Notes: generated by a model not told the origin, from the letters alone. Shown: positions 48,817-58,123, counted from the first letter of the stretch. The stretch is DNA of 64,000 bases from Pseudomonas putida (GCF_028682395.1 NZ_JANHLC010000005.1:269878-333877); one strand, 5' to 3'. Translations and numbers: made by a program.

Positions 48817-49496
48817 GCAAGGCTCCGGGTCACGGCCGACAACAACTCTTCTTCATCCAGCCAGCGCAGGCTACGGCCTTTCCATTGAAAAACGCCCAGG
48901 GTGTACCTGGCACTCGCCTGGGAACCGGAGGCGGACGCTGAGGCGAGGATCTGTTCGTCGATGGCGTGGATCCCGTCGACTTCATCCACCGGCACCACCA
49001 CCGGGCCGCCGGCCGCCGCGACAATCAGCAGGCGCGGCACCACCCGCGCCGAGGCCGGCACGGTAACGCTGGTGTCGAGCCCGAGCAGCTCGGTCAGGGA
49101 CAGGCAAGGCACCAGCGCGCCGCGCACATTCGCCACCCCCAGCAACGCCCGCGAGCGCTGGTGTGGCAGGGAATGGATCGACTGTTGCGGCGCCACTTCA
49201 ACCAGACAGCGGGTCGCCAGCGCGAGCCACTCCTCGCCCAGGCGGAACATCAGCAGCGAACGGGTCACCAGGGTGCTCTGCGGCCCGGCGCTGATCGCCC
49301 CTTCGTAGTGCTCCTGCTGCAACGCATAACGGTCGAGCAGCCGCGTGGCGGCTTTCGAGTACACCGTGCAGTTGCGGCAATGGATATGGTCCGCCAGCAG
49401 CGGGCAGGACTTGTCGCCATGCACACCGATGCGGTTCCAGCAGTCGTCAATGGCCTCGGCGTCTGCCAGGGTCAGGTTTAGCGCTTCCAGACTCAT
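48813..49496 (-). CDS. wspD: CheW-like adaptor WspD
   Basis: Scaffold linking WspA to WspE. The 227-residue protein is longer than CheW. The first 75 residues contain a cysteine-rich stretch (DKSCPLLADHIHCRNCTVYS), and a CheW domain follows (LMFRLGEEWLALATRCLVEV, PHQRSRALLGVANVRGALVP). The Cys/His cluster could bind metal, but this is not shown. It overlaps wspC and wspE by 4 bp. WspB, a second CheW, lies two genes away. Confidence 0.93.
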   Translation of the reverse strand: MSLEALNLTLADAEAIDDCWNRIGVHGDKSCPLLADHIHCRNCTVYSKAATRLLDRYALQQEHYEGAISAGPQSTLVTRSLLMFRLGEEWLALATRCLVEVAPQQSIHSLPHQRSRALLGVANVRGALVPCLSLTELLGLDTSVTVPASARVVPRLLIVAAAGGPVVVPVDEVDGIHAIDEQILASASASGSQASARYTLGVFQWKGRSLRWLDEEELLSAVTRSLA

Positions 49497-50770
49497 GTTC
49501 CACGCTCGCTGTCAGCACTGCGTTCACGGCGCGCCCGCTCCTGCAAGCGCCTGGCCCCGGCCAGGTCGCCCTGGGAAGCCAGCAACGCGGCCAGGTGCGC
49601 CAGCGCTTCGGGGTGTTGCGGTTCCAGGTACAGGGCCTTGCGATAGTAACCCTGGGCTTCAAAGGTGCTACCGGCCACATCACTGAGCAAGCCCAGCCAG
49701 TAGAACACCTGGGCCACCGGCTCATACTGCTGTAGATAGCATTCGCACGCGGCCCGGGCCTCGGCGCTACGCCCTTCGTTGGCCAAGGTCGCGATCTGGC
49801 CGAGCAAGGTCGCCGCATCATCGGCCACCGGCGCCGCCACGGGCGACTTGACCCCTGCGCTGCTGCGCACCTTGCTTGTAAAAGGTCGAGGCCGGGCCAC
49901 TGCCATTGCCGGCGTTCGCACCGGCAATGGCAGCGATTGCGGCTTGAACACCGGCAGCGGCTCGGGCGCAGGCTCCACATGCCGCTTGAAGGCAAACGAC
50001 TGCGCCACTCCGATGGAGCGCATGCCCAGACGCGCCAACAGGTTGCCTTCGGCCGGGCCGATAAACAGGACCCCATCGTCGTGGGTCAGGCGCTTGAGCA
50101 CCTCGAACACCTGCTTCTGCGTCGCCAGGTCGAAGTAGATCAGCAGGTTGCGGCAAAACACGAAATCGTAAGGCGGCTCACCCGCGAGCAGGCCAGGGTC
50201 CAGCAGGTTGCCGACACGCAGGCGTACCTGTTCACGCACCCGCTCCTGGAGCAGGTCGCCCGCTTCGGTGGCGGTGAAGTAGCGCTCGCGAAAGTCGGTG
50301 GGCTGGCCACGAAAGGAATTCTTGCCGTAGATCGCCCGCTTGGCCCGCGATATCGACAGTGGGCTGACATCAATTGCGTCAATCTTGAACTGGTGCGCCG
50401 CCAGGCCGGCGTCGAACAGGGCCATGGCCATCGAGTAGGGCTCTTCGCCGGTCGAACACGGCAGACTCAGCAGACGCAATGCCCGACCGCCCTTGAGCTC
50501 GCCCAGACGAGCCAGCGCCAGCCGGGCCAGGGTGGCGAAGGATTCGGGGTAGCGAAAAAACCAGGTTTCCGGAACCACCACCGCTTCGATCAGAGCCTGT
50601 TGCTCATCGGCCGAGCCTTGCAGTAACAGCCAGTACTGATCGCTGCCCTGCACCTGCAATTGGGTGCAGCGCTGGCGTATCGCCCGTTCGATAATCGCTT
50701 CGCCCACCGACGCGACATCCAGGCCGATCCGCGCCTTGAGAAAATCGATCACCCGCTGCTCGCTGCTCAT
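49493..50770 (-). CDS. wspC: Chemoreceptor methyltransferase WspC (CheR + TPR)
   Basis: SAM-dependent methyltransferase that methylates glutamates of WspA, setting sensitivity against WspF. In 425 residues: a CheR N-terminal helical domain (about 1-65); the catalytic domain (about 70-265: LRLLSLPCSTGEEPYSMAMA, DFVFCRNLLIYFD); a proline-rich linker; and C-terminal TPR-like helices (about 330-410: GQIATLANEGRSAEARAACE). Overlaps wspB and wspD by 4 bp. Confidence 0.94.
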   Translation of the reverse strand: MSSEQRVIDFLKARIGLDVASVGEAIIERAIRQRCTQLQVQGSDQYWLLLQGSADEQQALIEAVVVPETWFFRYPESFATLARLALARLGELKGGRALRLLSLPCSTGEEPYSMAMALFDAGLAAHQFKIDAIDVSPLSISRAKRAIYGKNSFRGQPTDFRERYFTATEAGDLLQERVREQVRLRVGNLLDPGLLAGEPPYDFVFCRNLLIYFDLATQKQVFEVLKRLTHDDGVLFIGPAEGNLLARLGMRSIGVAQSFAFKRHVEPAPEPLPVFKPQSLPLPVRTPAMAVARPRPFTSKVRSSAGVKSPVAAPVADDAATLLGQIATLANEGRSAEARAACECYLQQYEPVAQVFYWLGLLSDVAGSTFEAQGYYRKALYLEPQHPEALAHLAALLASQGDLAGARRLQERARRERSADSERGT

Positions 50771-51291
50771 GGCTGCACCTCGGGCGGCTGACCATCAGGA
50801 AACAGCAAGTCGCGCACCGAAGGGGCCAGCAGGTCATCGACCCGCAACCACTGCACCAGCCCCTGCTCGTCTTCGCGCACCGGCCCCAGATACGGCGCAT
50901 CGCGGTTATCCAGGCCGTAGGGCTGAAAATCCTCCAGGGCACAGCGCAGGGTTTCGGTGGCCTGTTCCAGGATCAAGCCCAGCAGGTGTGGCGGCTGCCC
51001 GGCTCCCTCGCAGTAATGCACCAGCACCATCCGCGTGCTGGTGCGCACCGGGGCCGGCTGGCCAAAGGTCATGGCGCTGACGTCGATCACCGGGACCATC
51101 ACGCCACGATGGGCGAACACCCCCGCAACCCAGACCGGCGCCCGGGCAATCGGCTTGAGCGGCAGACACGGCAAGACCTCGGCTACATCGCCGGCCTCCA
51201 GGGCATAGCGTTCCCCGCCAATGCGAAACAACAGGAACAAGCGATTCTTGTGCATCCTTTCCACGCCGCGCTCGAGCATCGCCCCACTCAT
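50767..51291 (-). CDS. wspB: CheW-like adaptor WspB
   Basis: The 174-residue coupling protein consists almost entirely of one CheW domain: FRIGGERYALEAGDVAEVLP, APVWVAGVFAHRGVMVPVID, and LLGLILEQATETLRC. It connects WspA to the WspE kinase. Its ATG overlaps the wspA stop by one base (TGATG) and its stop overlaps wspC by 4 bp, so it is coupled on both sides. Confidence 0.94.
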   Translation of the reverse strand: MSGAMLERGVERMHKNRLFLLFRIGGERYALEAGDVAEVLPCLPLKPIARAPVWVAGVFAHRGVMVPVIDVSAMTFGQPAPVRTSTRMVLVHYCEGAGQPPHLLGLILEQATETLRCALEDFQPYGLDNRDAPYLGPVREDEQGLVQWLRVDDLLAPSVRDLLFPDGQPPEVQP

Positions 51292-52913
51292 CAGACTTTG
51301 AAACGCGAAACACCGCCACGCAGGCCGGCCGCGACCGAACTCAGTTCGTCGATGGCGAAACTGGCCTGGCGCAGGGATTCGACGGTCTGGCTGCTGGCAT
51401 CACCCAACTGCACCAGCGCATGGTTGATCTGCTCGGCGCCGGTGGCCTGGGCCTGCATCCCCTCATTGACCATCAGCACTCGCGGCGCCAAAGCCTGGAC
51501 CTGGTGAATGATCTGCGACAGCTGTTCGCCGACCTGCTGCACCTCGGACATGCCTCGGCGCACTTCTTCGGAGAACTTGTCCATGCCCATGACACCGGCC
51601 GAGACTGCCGACTGAATCTCGCGCACCATCTGCTCGATATCGTAGGTGGCGACGGCCGTCTGGTCCGCCAGGCGGCGCACCTCGGTGGCGACCACCGCAA
51701 AACCGCGGCCGTACTCACCGGCTTTTTCCGCCTCGATAGCGGCATTGAGTGACAGCAAGTTGGTCTGGTCGGCGACCTTGACGATGGTCACGACCACCTG
51801 ATTGATGTTGCCAGCCTTCTCGTTGAGGATCGCCAGCTTGGCATTGACCAGGTCGGCCGCGCCCATCACCGAGTGCATGGTGTCTTCCATCCGTGCCAAG
51901 CCCTGCTGGCCGGAGCCCGCGAGTATCGAGGCCTGGTCGGCGGCCGAGGACACTTCGGTCATGGTCCGCACCAGGTCCCGGGACGTGGCGGCGATTTCCC
52001 GGGATGTCGCACCGATTTCCGTAGTCGTCGCGGCGGTTTCGGTGGCCGTGGCCTGCTGCTGCTTGGACGTGGCAGCGATCTCGGTGACCGACGTGGTGAC
52101 CTGCACCGAAGAGCGCTGGGCCTGGGACACCAGGGACGTCAGCTCGGTCATCATGTCGTTGAAGCCGCTCTCGACCGCGCCGAACTCATCCTTGCGATCC
52201 AGGTTCAAGCGGCTGCTCAAGTCCCCGGTGCGCATGACTTCGAGAATTTCAACGATGCGCTGCATGGGCCCGGTGATCGCGCGCATCAACAACAGGCCAC
52301 AAATGGCGGCGGCCAGCACGGCCAGCAGCAGGGAAACGCCCATGCTGATCTTGGCCTCAAACACCGCCCGGGCGATATCGTCGGTGGCCTCGGCCGAAGC
52401 ATCACGATTGCGCTCGATCATGCCATTGAGGTGCTGGCGGCCGGCGGACCACGCCGGCGTCAGCTCCTTGTCGAGCAGATCGCGAGCCTGTTGATACTCC
52501 TTGCGCTGGTACAGGTCGAGCACACCGTTCAACGCCTGATTATAGGCCTGGTGCAAACGCTCGAATTCTTCAACAGCGTCCAGATCGACCTTTTCGAAAG
52601 CGGTTTCACGGTAACTGGCCAACTCGCGGTTCAGATGGTCTTCATAGCTCTTGTACAGGTCACGGTCGGCGCTTGTCAGGCCCCGTTCGTGAGATACCCC
52701 GGTGAGTTGCTGGGTCCGCACATAACTGTCGACCCAGGCACTGCGAATCATCGAACTGTAATACAGCCCCGGCACCGCATCGGCGCGGACTTTCTCTTCA
52801 CTGGACTCGATCGCAAGCAAGCGGGAATACGCTGCGACCACCATCAGCAGCATAATTGCGATGATCACCGCAAAGCTGGCCAGTATCCGTTGGCGCAAAG
52901 TCCAGTTCTTCAC
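51291..52913 (-). CDS. wspA: Methyl-accepting surface sensor WspA
   Basis: Inner-membrane receptor of the Wsp system, which responds to surface growth. The 540-residue protein has TM1 (about 11-31), a four-helix-bundle periplasmic domain with LTGVSHERGLTSADRD (about 32-188), TM2 (about 189-210), HAMP (about 212-265) and a signalling domain. The conserved hairpin tip reads EAEKAGEYGRGFAVVATEVR. There is no C-terminal NWETF-type CheR/CheB docking pentapeptide; the protein ends GVSRFKV. First gene of the operon; a weak TATACT -10 lies about 35-40 bp upstream. Confidence 0.95.
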   Translation of the reverse strand: MKNWTLRQRILASFAVIIAIMLLMVVAAYSRLLAIESSEEKVRADAVPGLYYSSMIRSAWVDSYVRTQQLTGVSHERGLTSADRDLYKSYEDHLNRELASYRETAFEKVDLDAVEEFERLHQAYNQALNGVLDLYQRKEYQQARDLLDKELTPAWSAGRQHLNGMIERNRDASAEATDDIARAVFEAKISMGVSLLLAVLAAAICGLLLMRAITGPMQRIVEILEVMRTGDLSSRLNLDRKDEFGAVESGFNDMMTELTSLVSQAQRSSVQVTTSVTEIAATSKQQQATATETAATTTEIGATSREIAATSRDLVRTMTEVSSAADQASILAGSGQQGLARMEDTMHSVMGAADLVNAKLAILNEKAGNINQVVVTIVKVADQTNLLSLNAAIEAEKAGEYGRGFAVVATEVRRLADQTAVATYDIEQMVREIQSAVSAGVMGMDKFSEEVRRGMSEVQQVGEQLSQIIHQVQALAPRVLMVNEGMQAQATGAEQINHALVQLGDASSQTVESLRQASFAIDELSSVAAGLRGGVSRFKV

Positions 52914-52947
52914 AGTCAGTCCCCTAGGGCCATGTCAAATGGAAAGC

Positions 52948-52953
52948 AGTATA
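52948..52953 (-). promoter_or_regulatory. -10 candidate for the wsp operon
   Basis: TATACT on the minus strand in the 229-bp region shared with the divergent diguanylate cyclase gene. No good -35 is visible at 17-18 bp. The region holds no gene. Confidence 0.35.
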
Positions 52954-53142
52954 GCCGAGGGTGTGCCATCATTTACCCTCTATCTGTACTACGGCGAAAC
53001 GCATTAAACCTTGACTAGCCCATGGCATTGAGGATGCCAGGTACTTTCCTTGACAGAGAAGGGAAAATGCCAGCGTCGCTCAGGAACAAATTGCCCGTAT
53101 TTTGGCCACCTCCATGCGGCAATCGAACAGGGAATTCAGTTC

Positions 53143-54759
53143 ATGACAGGTCCAAGCCTGCGCAGCCGCTTTGCCCTCCTGATCGCCATTCTGGTCAGCC
53201 TGTTGAGCTGGCTGCTGGGATCGCTGATCGCCCACGATTCCAGCACCCGGATGCGCAGTGAGATCGGCCAGGACCTGGCCGAAACCGCTTACCAGATGCT
53301 CGACCGACTGGACCGCGGGATAGCAACCCGCAGTCATATCATCCAGGTGCTCAGTCGCCTGCAGGAATTGCAAGGCGATAACGTGCGCCCCCTGCTCGAC
53401 CATCTACACCAGGCCTTTCCCGAATTTGCCTGGATTGGCCTGAGCGACCTCCAGGGTCGGGTCAAGGCCGCCAGCGGCGGCCTCCTCGAAGGCACGAGCA
53501 TTGCCCAGCGCCCGGTCTTTCTCAACGGCCGTGAGCATCTGTTTATCGGTGATGTGCATGACGCCGCGCTGCTGTCCAAGCTGCTGCCCAACCCTAGTGG
53601 CGAAACCCTGAAATTCCTCGATATCAGCATGCCTGTGTTCAATGCCCATCAGGAAAAGACCGGCGTGCTGGCCGCCCACCTGGCCTGGGAGTGGGCCCAG
53701 GATCTGCGCGAGGCGATGAAGCGGCCCGCCCAGAGCCGCCACACCGTGGAGTTTTTTGTACTCGACACTGAACGGCGGATCATCCTTGGACCACAGGAGC
53801 TGCTCGGCCAGCACTTGAACCTGCCACTGTTCGACAAGCTCAGTACGGAACAACCCCGCTGGGGCGTGCAGACCTGGCCCGACGGCAAGGACTACCTCAA
53901 TGGCGTTGCCCTGAGCAGCGGCTACAAAGACTATCCCGGGCTGGGCTGGACCGTCGTGGCCCGACAATCGCTGGAAGAAGCCTACGCCCCAGCCGAAGAG
54001 CTGCGTCGGGATATTCTGATCTGGGGGATTATTTCCGCACTGATCGTCGCCTTTATCGGCTGGTTGCTGGCCAGTCACTTCACCCGGCCCCTGCGCCAGA
54101 TTGCCCGGGCCGCCGACCGCCTGAGTGCTGGGCAGATCATTGAAATCCCGCAGATCGATGGCACCCGTGAAATCGCTCAACTGAGCCAGTCGATCCGCCA
54201 TCTGGTGGAAAGCCTGAGTTCCCAGCAGACCGCGCTGGGCATGATGGAAAACCTGGCCCACCACGATCCACTGACCGGGCTGCCGAATCGCGCCGCCCTG
54301 GAGAAATACCTGCCACGGGCACAGCAGCGCAGTCAGTCGCAAAACAGCAGCCTGGCGCTGTTGTACCTGGACCTGGATGGGTTCAAGGCGATCAATGACC
54401 GCTTCGGCCATGCGGGCGGCGATCAGCTGTTGCGCGAGGTCGCCGACCGCCTGCGCCATGCCTTGCGCGACGGCGATATGGTTGCCCGGCTGGGCGGCGA
54501 CGAGTTTCTGATGGTCTTGCAGGTGACCGGCCATGACAGCCTCAACCAGGCCCGTTTGATCGCCGGTCGGGTCCTCACCAGCCTGGCGCGCCCCATTGAG
54601 CTCGATGGCATCTCGGCCCATATCGGCTGCAGTATCGGCGGTGCGTTATGGCCTCAGGATGATTCGGAGTTGAGCGATGTACTGGGTCTGGCGGACCAGG
54701 CGCTGTATCGCGCCAAGCATGCAGGCAAAGGCCAGGCGCATTTCCACCTGGCCACCTGA
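53143..54759 (+). CDS. Membrane diguanylate cyclase with periplasmic sensor
   Basis: Makes cyclic-di-GMP in response to an unknown periplasmic signal. The 538-residue order is: TM1 (about 8-28); a Cache-like sensor domain (about 30-285, LDRLDRGIATRSHIIQVLSR, FPEFAWIGLSDLQGRV, GVALSSGYKDYPGLGWTVVA); TM2 (about 290-312); HAMP (about 313-365); and GGDEF with the active site RLGGDEFLM near 450. An RDGD inhibitory site precedes it. ATG 53143 follows AGGGA; the frame is open 31 codons further up. Divergent from wspA, so two cyclic-di-GMP makers are neighbours. Confidence 0.92.
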   Translation: MTGPSLRSRFALLIAILVSLLSWLLGSLIAHDSSTRMRSEIGQDLAETAYQMLDRLDRGIATRSHIIQVLSRLQELQGDNVRPLLDHLHQAFPEFAWIGLSDLQGRVKAASGGLLEGTSIAQRPVFLNGREHLFIGDVHDAALLSKLLPNPSGETLKFLDISMPVFNAHQEKTGVLAAHLAWEWAQDLREAMKRPAQSRHTVEFFVLDTERRIILGPQELLGQHLNLPLFDKLSTEQPRWGVQTWPDGKDYLNGVALSSGYKDYPGLGWTVVARQSLEEAYAPAEELRRDILIWGIISALIVAFIGWLLASHFTRPLRQIARAADRLSAGQIIEIPQIDGTREIAQLSQSIRHLVESLSSQQTALGMMENLAHHDPLTGLPNRAALEKYLPRAQQRSQSQNSSLALLYLDLDGFKAINDRFGHAGGDQLLREVADRLRHALRDGDMVARLGGDEFLMVLQVTGHDSLNQARLIAGRVLTSLARPIELDGISAHIGCSIGGALWPQDDSELSDVLGLADQALYRAKHAGKGQAHFHLAT

Positions 54760-54774
54760 TCCCGCCTTTCTGCA

Positions 54775-55312
54775 CAAATGCCTGCCGCGATGTTTATAAA
54801 GGGCCGCGGATCACATGAGTCGACCGGTGCATCACTGCCTGCCACCAGCACGGCGCAGGCTTTGTAGCTGCTCTGCACCGGGTAGACCGCACGCCAGGTG
54901 TAACTGTTTTTGTTGTAGAGCAAGTCGTTAATGCTGTGGGGGATATGACGGTCGCCATTGCGCTGGCGAGCCGCCTCCAACGCATGGATTGCCACACGCG
55001 TGGCCCGACCGCCCACGCTGTGGACATGGATGCTGAAACCCTCGGTATCGAGCGCACTGGCGTAGTTTTTGAAATCTTCGGCCTTATAGTCGTCCTCGAT
55101 AAAGCAGCTGGCGGCGGTGATCCGCATTTTCAGCAGGCCCAACTGCTGCATCTTCACAAACTGCTCACGGATAAAGTCGTTGCTGCAGGCATCCTGGGGA
55201 TAGATCTCGCCGTTGAGGTACACCGTGGGCTGGGGGTCTGGCTGCAACCGGACATTGCAGCGAGCAGGGCAAAGGAAGAAAGCGCCAAGTGTTGTTTTAA
55301 TTTTAATCGCAT
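54775..55312 (-). pseudogene. Decayed amidohydrolase lipoprotein gene (YtcJ-like)
   Basis: An ATG at 55312 with GGAGG upstream opens a good lipoprotein signal (SSFALLAAMSGC), but the frame changes at a G5 tract (55232-55236). The next frame resumes the protein (PTVYLNGEIYPQDA) and then jumps to the mid-part of a metal-dependent amidohydrolase: GFSIHVHSVGGRATRVAIHA, AVLVAGSDAPVDS, DPRPFINIAAGI. Missing are the N-terminal metal-binding HxH region (an internal deletion) and the last portion. About 175 codons remain of an expected 550-600. Probably no activity. Confidence 0.78.
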
Positions 55313-55323
55313 ATATCCTCCAG

Positions 55324-55351
55324 AATAATTACAGTAAATAGTGTAATTATT
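55324..55351. promoter_or_regulatory. 28-bp AT-rich inverted repeat, putative TetR operator
   Basis: AATAATTACA - 8 bases - TGTAATTATT, with 10-bp perfect arms in a strongly AT-rich pocket. It lies 11 bp before the dead amidohydrolase ATG and about 100 bp before the divergent TetR gene. The position suits an operator controlling one or both. Confidence 0.65.
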
Positions 55352-55452
55352 GCTTCTGCCAGCGTTGCTCAGAGGCGTCAATCCGCGAGGTTTGACACTA
55401 CCCGGCAGGCCATGTGAAATGCAGTCCCCTGAACCATACGGCCGGCTACTGG

Positions 55453-56100
55453 ATGACCTCGCAAGATTTGAGAATGCGCCGCGAGCCGGGGCAGCAACGC
55501 ACCCAGGCGATCGTCAGGAAGGTCGAACAGACCACGCTGGCCTTGCTCAAGGAAGGCGGCATTACCCAACTCAATACCAATGCCATCGCCGAACGGTGTG
55601 GGATCGACATCAAGTCGCTCTACCGCTTTTTCCCGAACAAGGAAGCGATCGTCTACCGCCTGGCCCAGCAGTGGCTCGAAGAGATACGCCGACGCGTACA
55701 GGCCATCTACGCCAGCGACCTGGGCCTGATCGAAACCTGGAACGCGCTCGACGACATGGTCGACAGCATCGAGCAGGCGTTTTCCGGCTATGGCGCGCTA
55801 TGGCAGGCCATGGATGTGATCCCGGCGCTGCATGGTCTGGAGCAGGAACACGAGGCGGTGCTGGTAGGCCATATCACGGCGTTACTCAGAAAACACGGCT
55901 GCCGCTGGCAGGAACGTGAACTCAACGAGCTGGGCCGGTACCTGTACCGGACCTGGGACGTGGTCAAGCAGGACAGCTTCGTGCAGGGTCAGGCCCGCGG
56001 CCTGATGTGGCGCACCCACAAGCAGTGGCAACACCGGCTACTGCTGTTGGCGGTCAAGAGCCAAGACGCCGCCGAGTTCGAGCAGGACCTGGCCCTCTGA
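55453..56100 (+). CDS. TetR-family regulator next to the dead amidohydrolase
   Basis: The 215-residue regulator has the TetR DNA-binding domain (about 15-60: QAIVRKVEQTTLALLKEGGI, NTNAIAERCGIDIKSLYRFF, NKEAIVYRLAQ) and a helical ligand domain. The start is uncertain: GTG 55414, ATG 55453 and ATG 55474 are all in frame and none has a good ribosome site; the HTH begins safely after all three. It is intact, while its divergent neighbour is not, so it may be an orphan or control other genes. Confidence 0.82.
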   Translation: MTSQDLRMRREPGQQRTQAIVRKVEQTTLALLKEGGITQLNTNAIAERCGIDIKSLYRFFPNKEAIVYRLAQQWLEEIRRRVQAIYASDLGLIETWNALDDMVDSIEQAFSGYGALWQAMDVIPALHGLEQEHEAVLVGHITALLRKHGCRWQERELNELGRYLYRTWDVVKQDSFVQGQARGLMWRTHKQWQHRLLLLAVKSQDAAEFEQDLAL

Positions 56101-56151
56101 AGGAGCAGGCCTGATGCATATCTGCGCACACCAGGCCTGCGGGCAGCGAGA

Positions 56152-56883
56152 TCAGGACGTGGCGTTCGCCGCACCGCGCACCTGGTGTTCCAGCTCGGTC
56201 TTCAACCCCGGCGCCAGCTTCAACTGCTTGGCCAGTTCGTCCAGGTAGGCGCGCTCCATAAAGTGCTCTTCATCGACCAGCAGGACGCTGGCCAGATACA
56301 TCTCCGCGGCCATTTCCGGCGTGCTCGCTGCCCGCGCCACTTCGGCCGGGTCCAGCGGTTTGTGCAGCTCGGCATGCAGCCAGTTGTGCAACTCCTGGTC
56401 GCGGCTCAGCTTGATGAATTCGCCCTCGATCAACAGCCTCTCACGTTCGTCCACATGGCCATCGGCCTTGGCGGCCGCGACCAGCGCCTTGAGGATCGCC
56501 TGGCTGTGTTCTTCGGCCTGAGCTGCCGGCAGACGGTCGACGGTCTGCGGCTCGCCGCGGGGCGCATTGGCCTGTTGCGCCTGCCAATTGCCGTAAGCCT
56601 TGTAGGCCAGTACGCCAAGTGCGGCGAGACCGCCATAGGTGGCGACCTTACCGCCGACCTTGCGCGCCTTTTTGCTACCCAGCAGCAAGCCCATGGCCCC
56701 GGCGGCCAGGGCGCCGCCGCCCGCGCCGGAGAGCAGGCTGCCGAGCCCGCCGGAACCGCCGAGCAGGCCACCCAGGGCGCCTTTGTCAGCGCCCTGAGCC
56801 TGACCGGGTTGAGCCCCCGCCTTGTTTTGCAACAATTGCTGGCCGGACTTCAGCAATTGATCGAGCAATCCACTGGTGTTCAT
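56152..56883 (-). CDS. DUF533 (YebE-like) inner-membrane protein
   Basis: The 243-residue protein begins MNTSGLLDQLLKSGQQLL. A glycine-rich stretch (GGLLGGSGGLGSLLSGAGGG, about 38-60), a hydrophobic segment (ALAAGAMGLLLG, then YGGLAALGVLAYKAYG) and a soluble TerB-like domain follow (about 130-240: ALVAAAKADGHVDERERLLI). YebE-type proteins are poorly characterised and sometimes envelope-stress induced. ATG 56883 is preferred to a TTG two codons up because GGAGG lies 6 bp before it. The 224 bp upstream hold no gene. Confidence 0.87.
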   Translation of the reverse strand: MNTSGLLDQLLKSGQQLLQNKAGAQPGQAQGADKGALGGLLGGSGGLGSLLSGAGGGALAAGAMGLLLGSKKARKVGGKVATYGGLAALGVLAYKAYGNWQAQQANAPRGEPQTVDRLPAAQAEEHSQAILKALVAAAKADGHVDERERLLIEGEFIKLSRDQELHNWLHAELHKPLDPAEVARAASTPEMAAEMYLASVLLVDEEHFMERAYLDELAKQLKLAPGLKTELEHQVRGAANATS

Positions 56884-57107
56884 CTGCAACCTCCCGCGAG
56901 TATGGGTTTCATCGATTCAAAGTGATGCCAGATTAGAGCGATGCAAGGGCGCGCACCGAGCTTGAGTGCTTCCAGATGTTGCCAAGCTCTTGCCAAATCA
57001 TCCTCAAGACACTTAGCGCCTGAACCTCCATAAAAAAGATATACACTGAGATCTATTCATAAAACCAGGCACCCTACCCAGGGCCTTCGGCCGATTGGTA
57101 CTTCCCC

Positions 57108-58022
57108 ATGATGACCCTGCGCCAGATCCGCCACTTTATCGCCGTGGCCGAAACCGGCTCGATCTCCGCCGCGGCCCAGGCGGTATTCATTTCCCAGTCG
57201 ACCCTGACCCTCGCGATCCAGCAATTGGAACAGGAAATCGGCGTCAACCTGTTCAACCGCCATGCCAAGGGCATGACCCTGACACACCAGGGCCATCAAT
57301 TCCTGCGCCAGGCCCACCTGATCCTCGCCACCGTCGACAACGCCAAGCGCAGCCTGCAGCAGAGCACCGACCAGGTCGCCGGGCAACTGACCGTCGGCGT
57401 GACCAGCTTGGTCGCCGGCTACTACCTGGCCGACCTGCTCACGCGCTTCCAGCGCGCCTACCCGAACGTGGAAATCCGCGTCATGGAAGACGAGCGCCCT
57501 TATATCGAGCACTTGCTGGTCAGCGGTGAAATCGATGTGGGGGTGCTGATCCTCTCCAATCTTGAAGACCGCCATGCCTTGCAGACCGAGGTACTGACCC
57601 ATTCGCCCCATCGGCTCTGGCTGCCTGCCCAGCACCCGCTGCTGGAACACGACAGCATCAACCTGGCCGACGTCGCTCGCGAGCCCTTGATCCAACTGAA
57701 TGTCGATGAAATGGACCGCAATGCCCAGCGCATGTGGTCCGGCGCCGGCCTGCAGCCACGGATCAGCCTGCGCACGGCCTCGACCGAAGCCGTGCGTAGC
57801 CTGGTGGCCGCCGGCCTCGGACTGTCGATCCAGCCGGACATGACTTATCGCCCCTGGTCGCTGGAAGGCGACATTATCGAGGCCCGCCCCCTGGCCGACC
57901 TGAGCCATACCCTCGATGTCGGCCTGGCCTGGCGCCGCGGTACCGCACGGCCGGCCCTGGTCGATCCGTTTCTGACCGTGGCCCGCGAACAGCCCCACGG
58001 CGGGCGCAAGCCATCTATTTAA
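57108..58022 (+). CDS. LysR-family regulator of the polyamine cluster
   Basis: The 304-residue regulator has an N-terminal winged helix (MTLRQIRHFIAVAETGSISA, AVFISQSTLTLAIQQLEQEI, about 1-60) and a periplasmic-binding-like effector domain (about 92-295: LTVGVTSLVAGYYLADLL, VRSLVAAGLGLSIQPDM). It reads in the same direction as, and 101 bp ahead of, the aldehyde dehydrogenase gene, not divergently as LysR genes often do. Control of the downstream PatD/YdcSTUV genes is inference from position; the ligand could be a polyamine or an aldehyde. Confidence 0.87.
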   Translation: MMTLRQIRHFIAVAETGSISAAAQAVFISQSTLTLAIQQLEQEIGVNLFNRHAKGMTLTHQGHQFLRQAHLILATVDNAKRSLQQSTDQVAGQLTVGVTSLVAGYYLADLLTRFQRAYPNVEIRVMEDERPYIEHLLVSGEIDVGVLILSNLEDRHALQTEVLTHSPHRLWLPAQHPLLEHDSINLADVAREPLIQLNVDEMDRNAQRMWSGAGLQPRISLRTASTEAVRSLVAAGLGLSIQPDMTYRPWSLEGDIIEARPLADLSHTLDVGLAWRRGTARPALVDPFLTVAREQPHGGRKPSI

Positions 58023-58123
58023 TCGAATGCACCTTTCAGTATTTAGTATTTGTCGACCTCCAGCCCGACCACTAGTCTCTGGGCAGTCCTATAGAGACGG
58101 TCGGGCGCCCATCGGGAAGCCCC

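Noticed and set aside
55154..55381. Short lipoprotein-like frame with a clear signal peptide
   Set aside because: It is the front end of the broken amidohydrolase gene; after the signal its residues are out of frame and meaningless.
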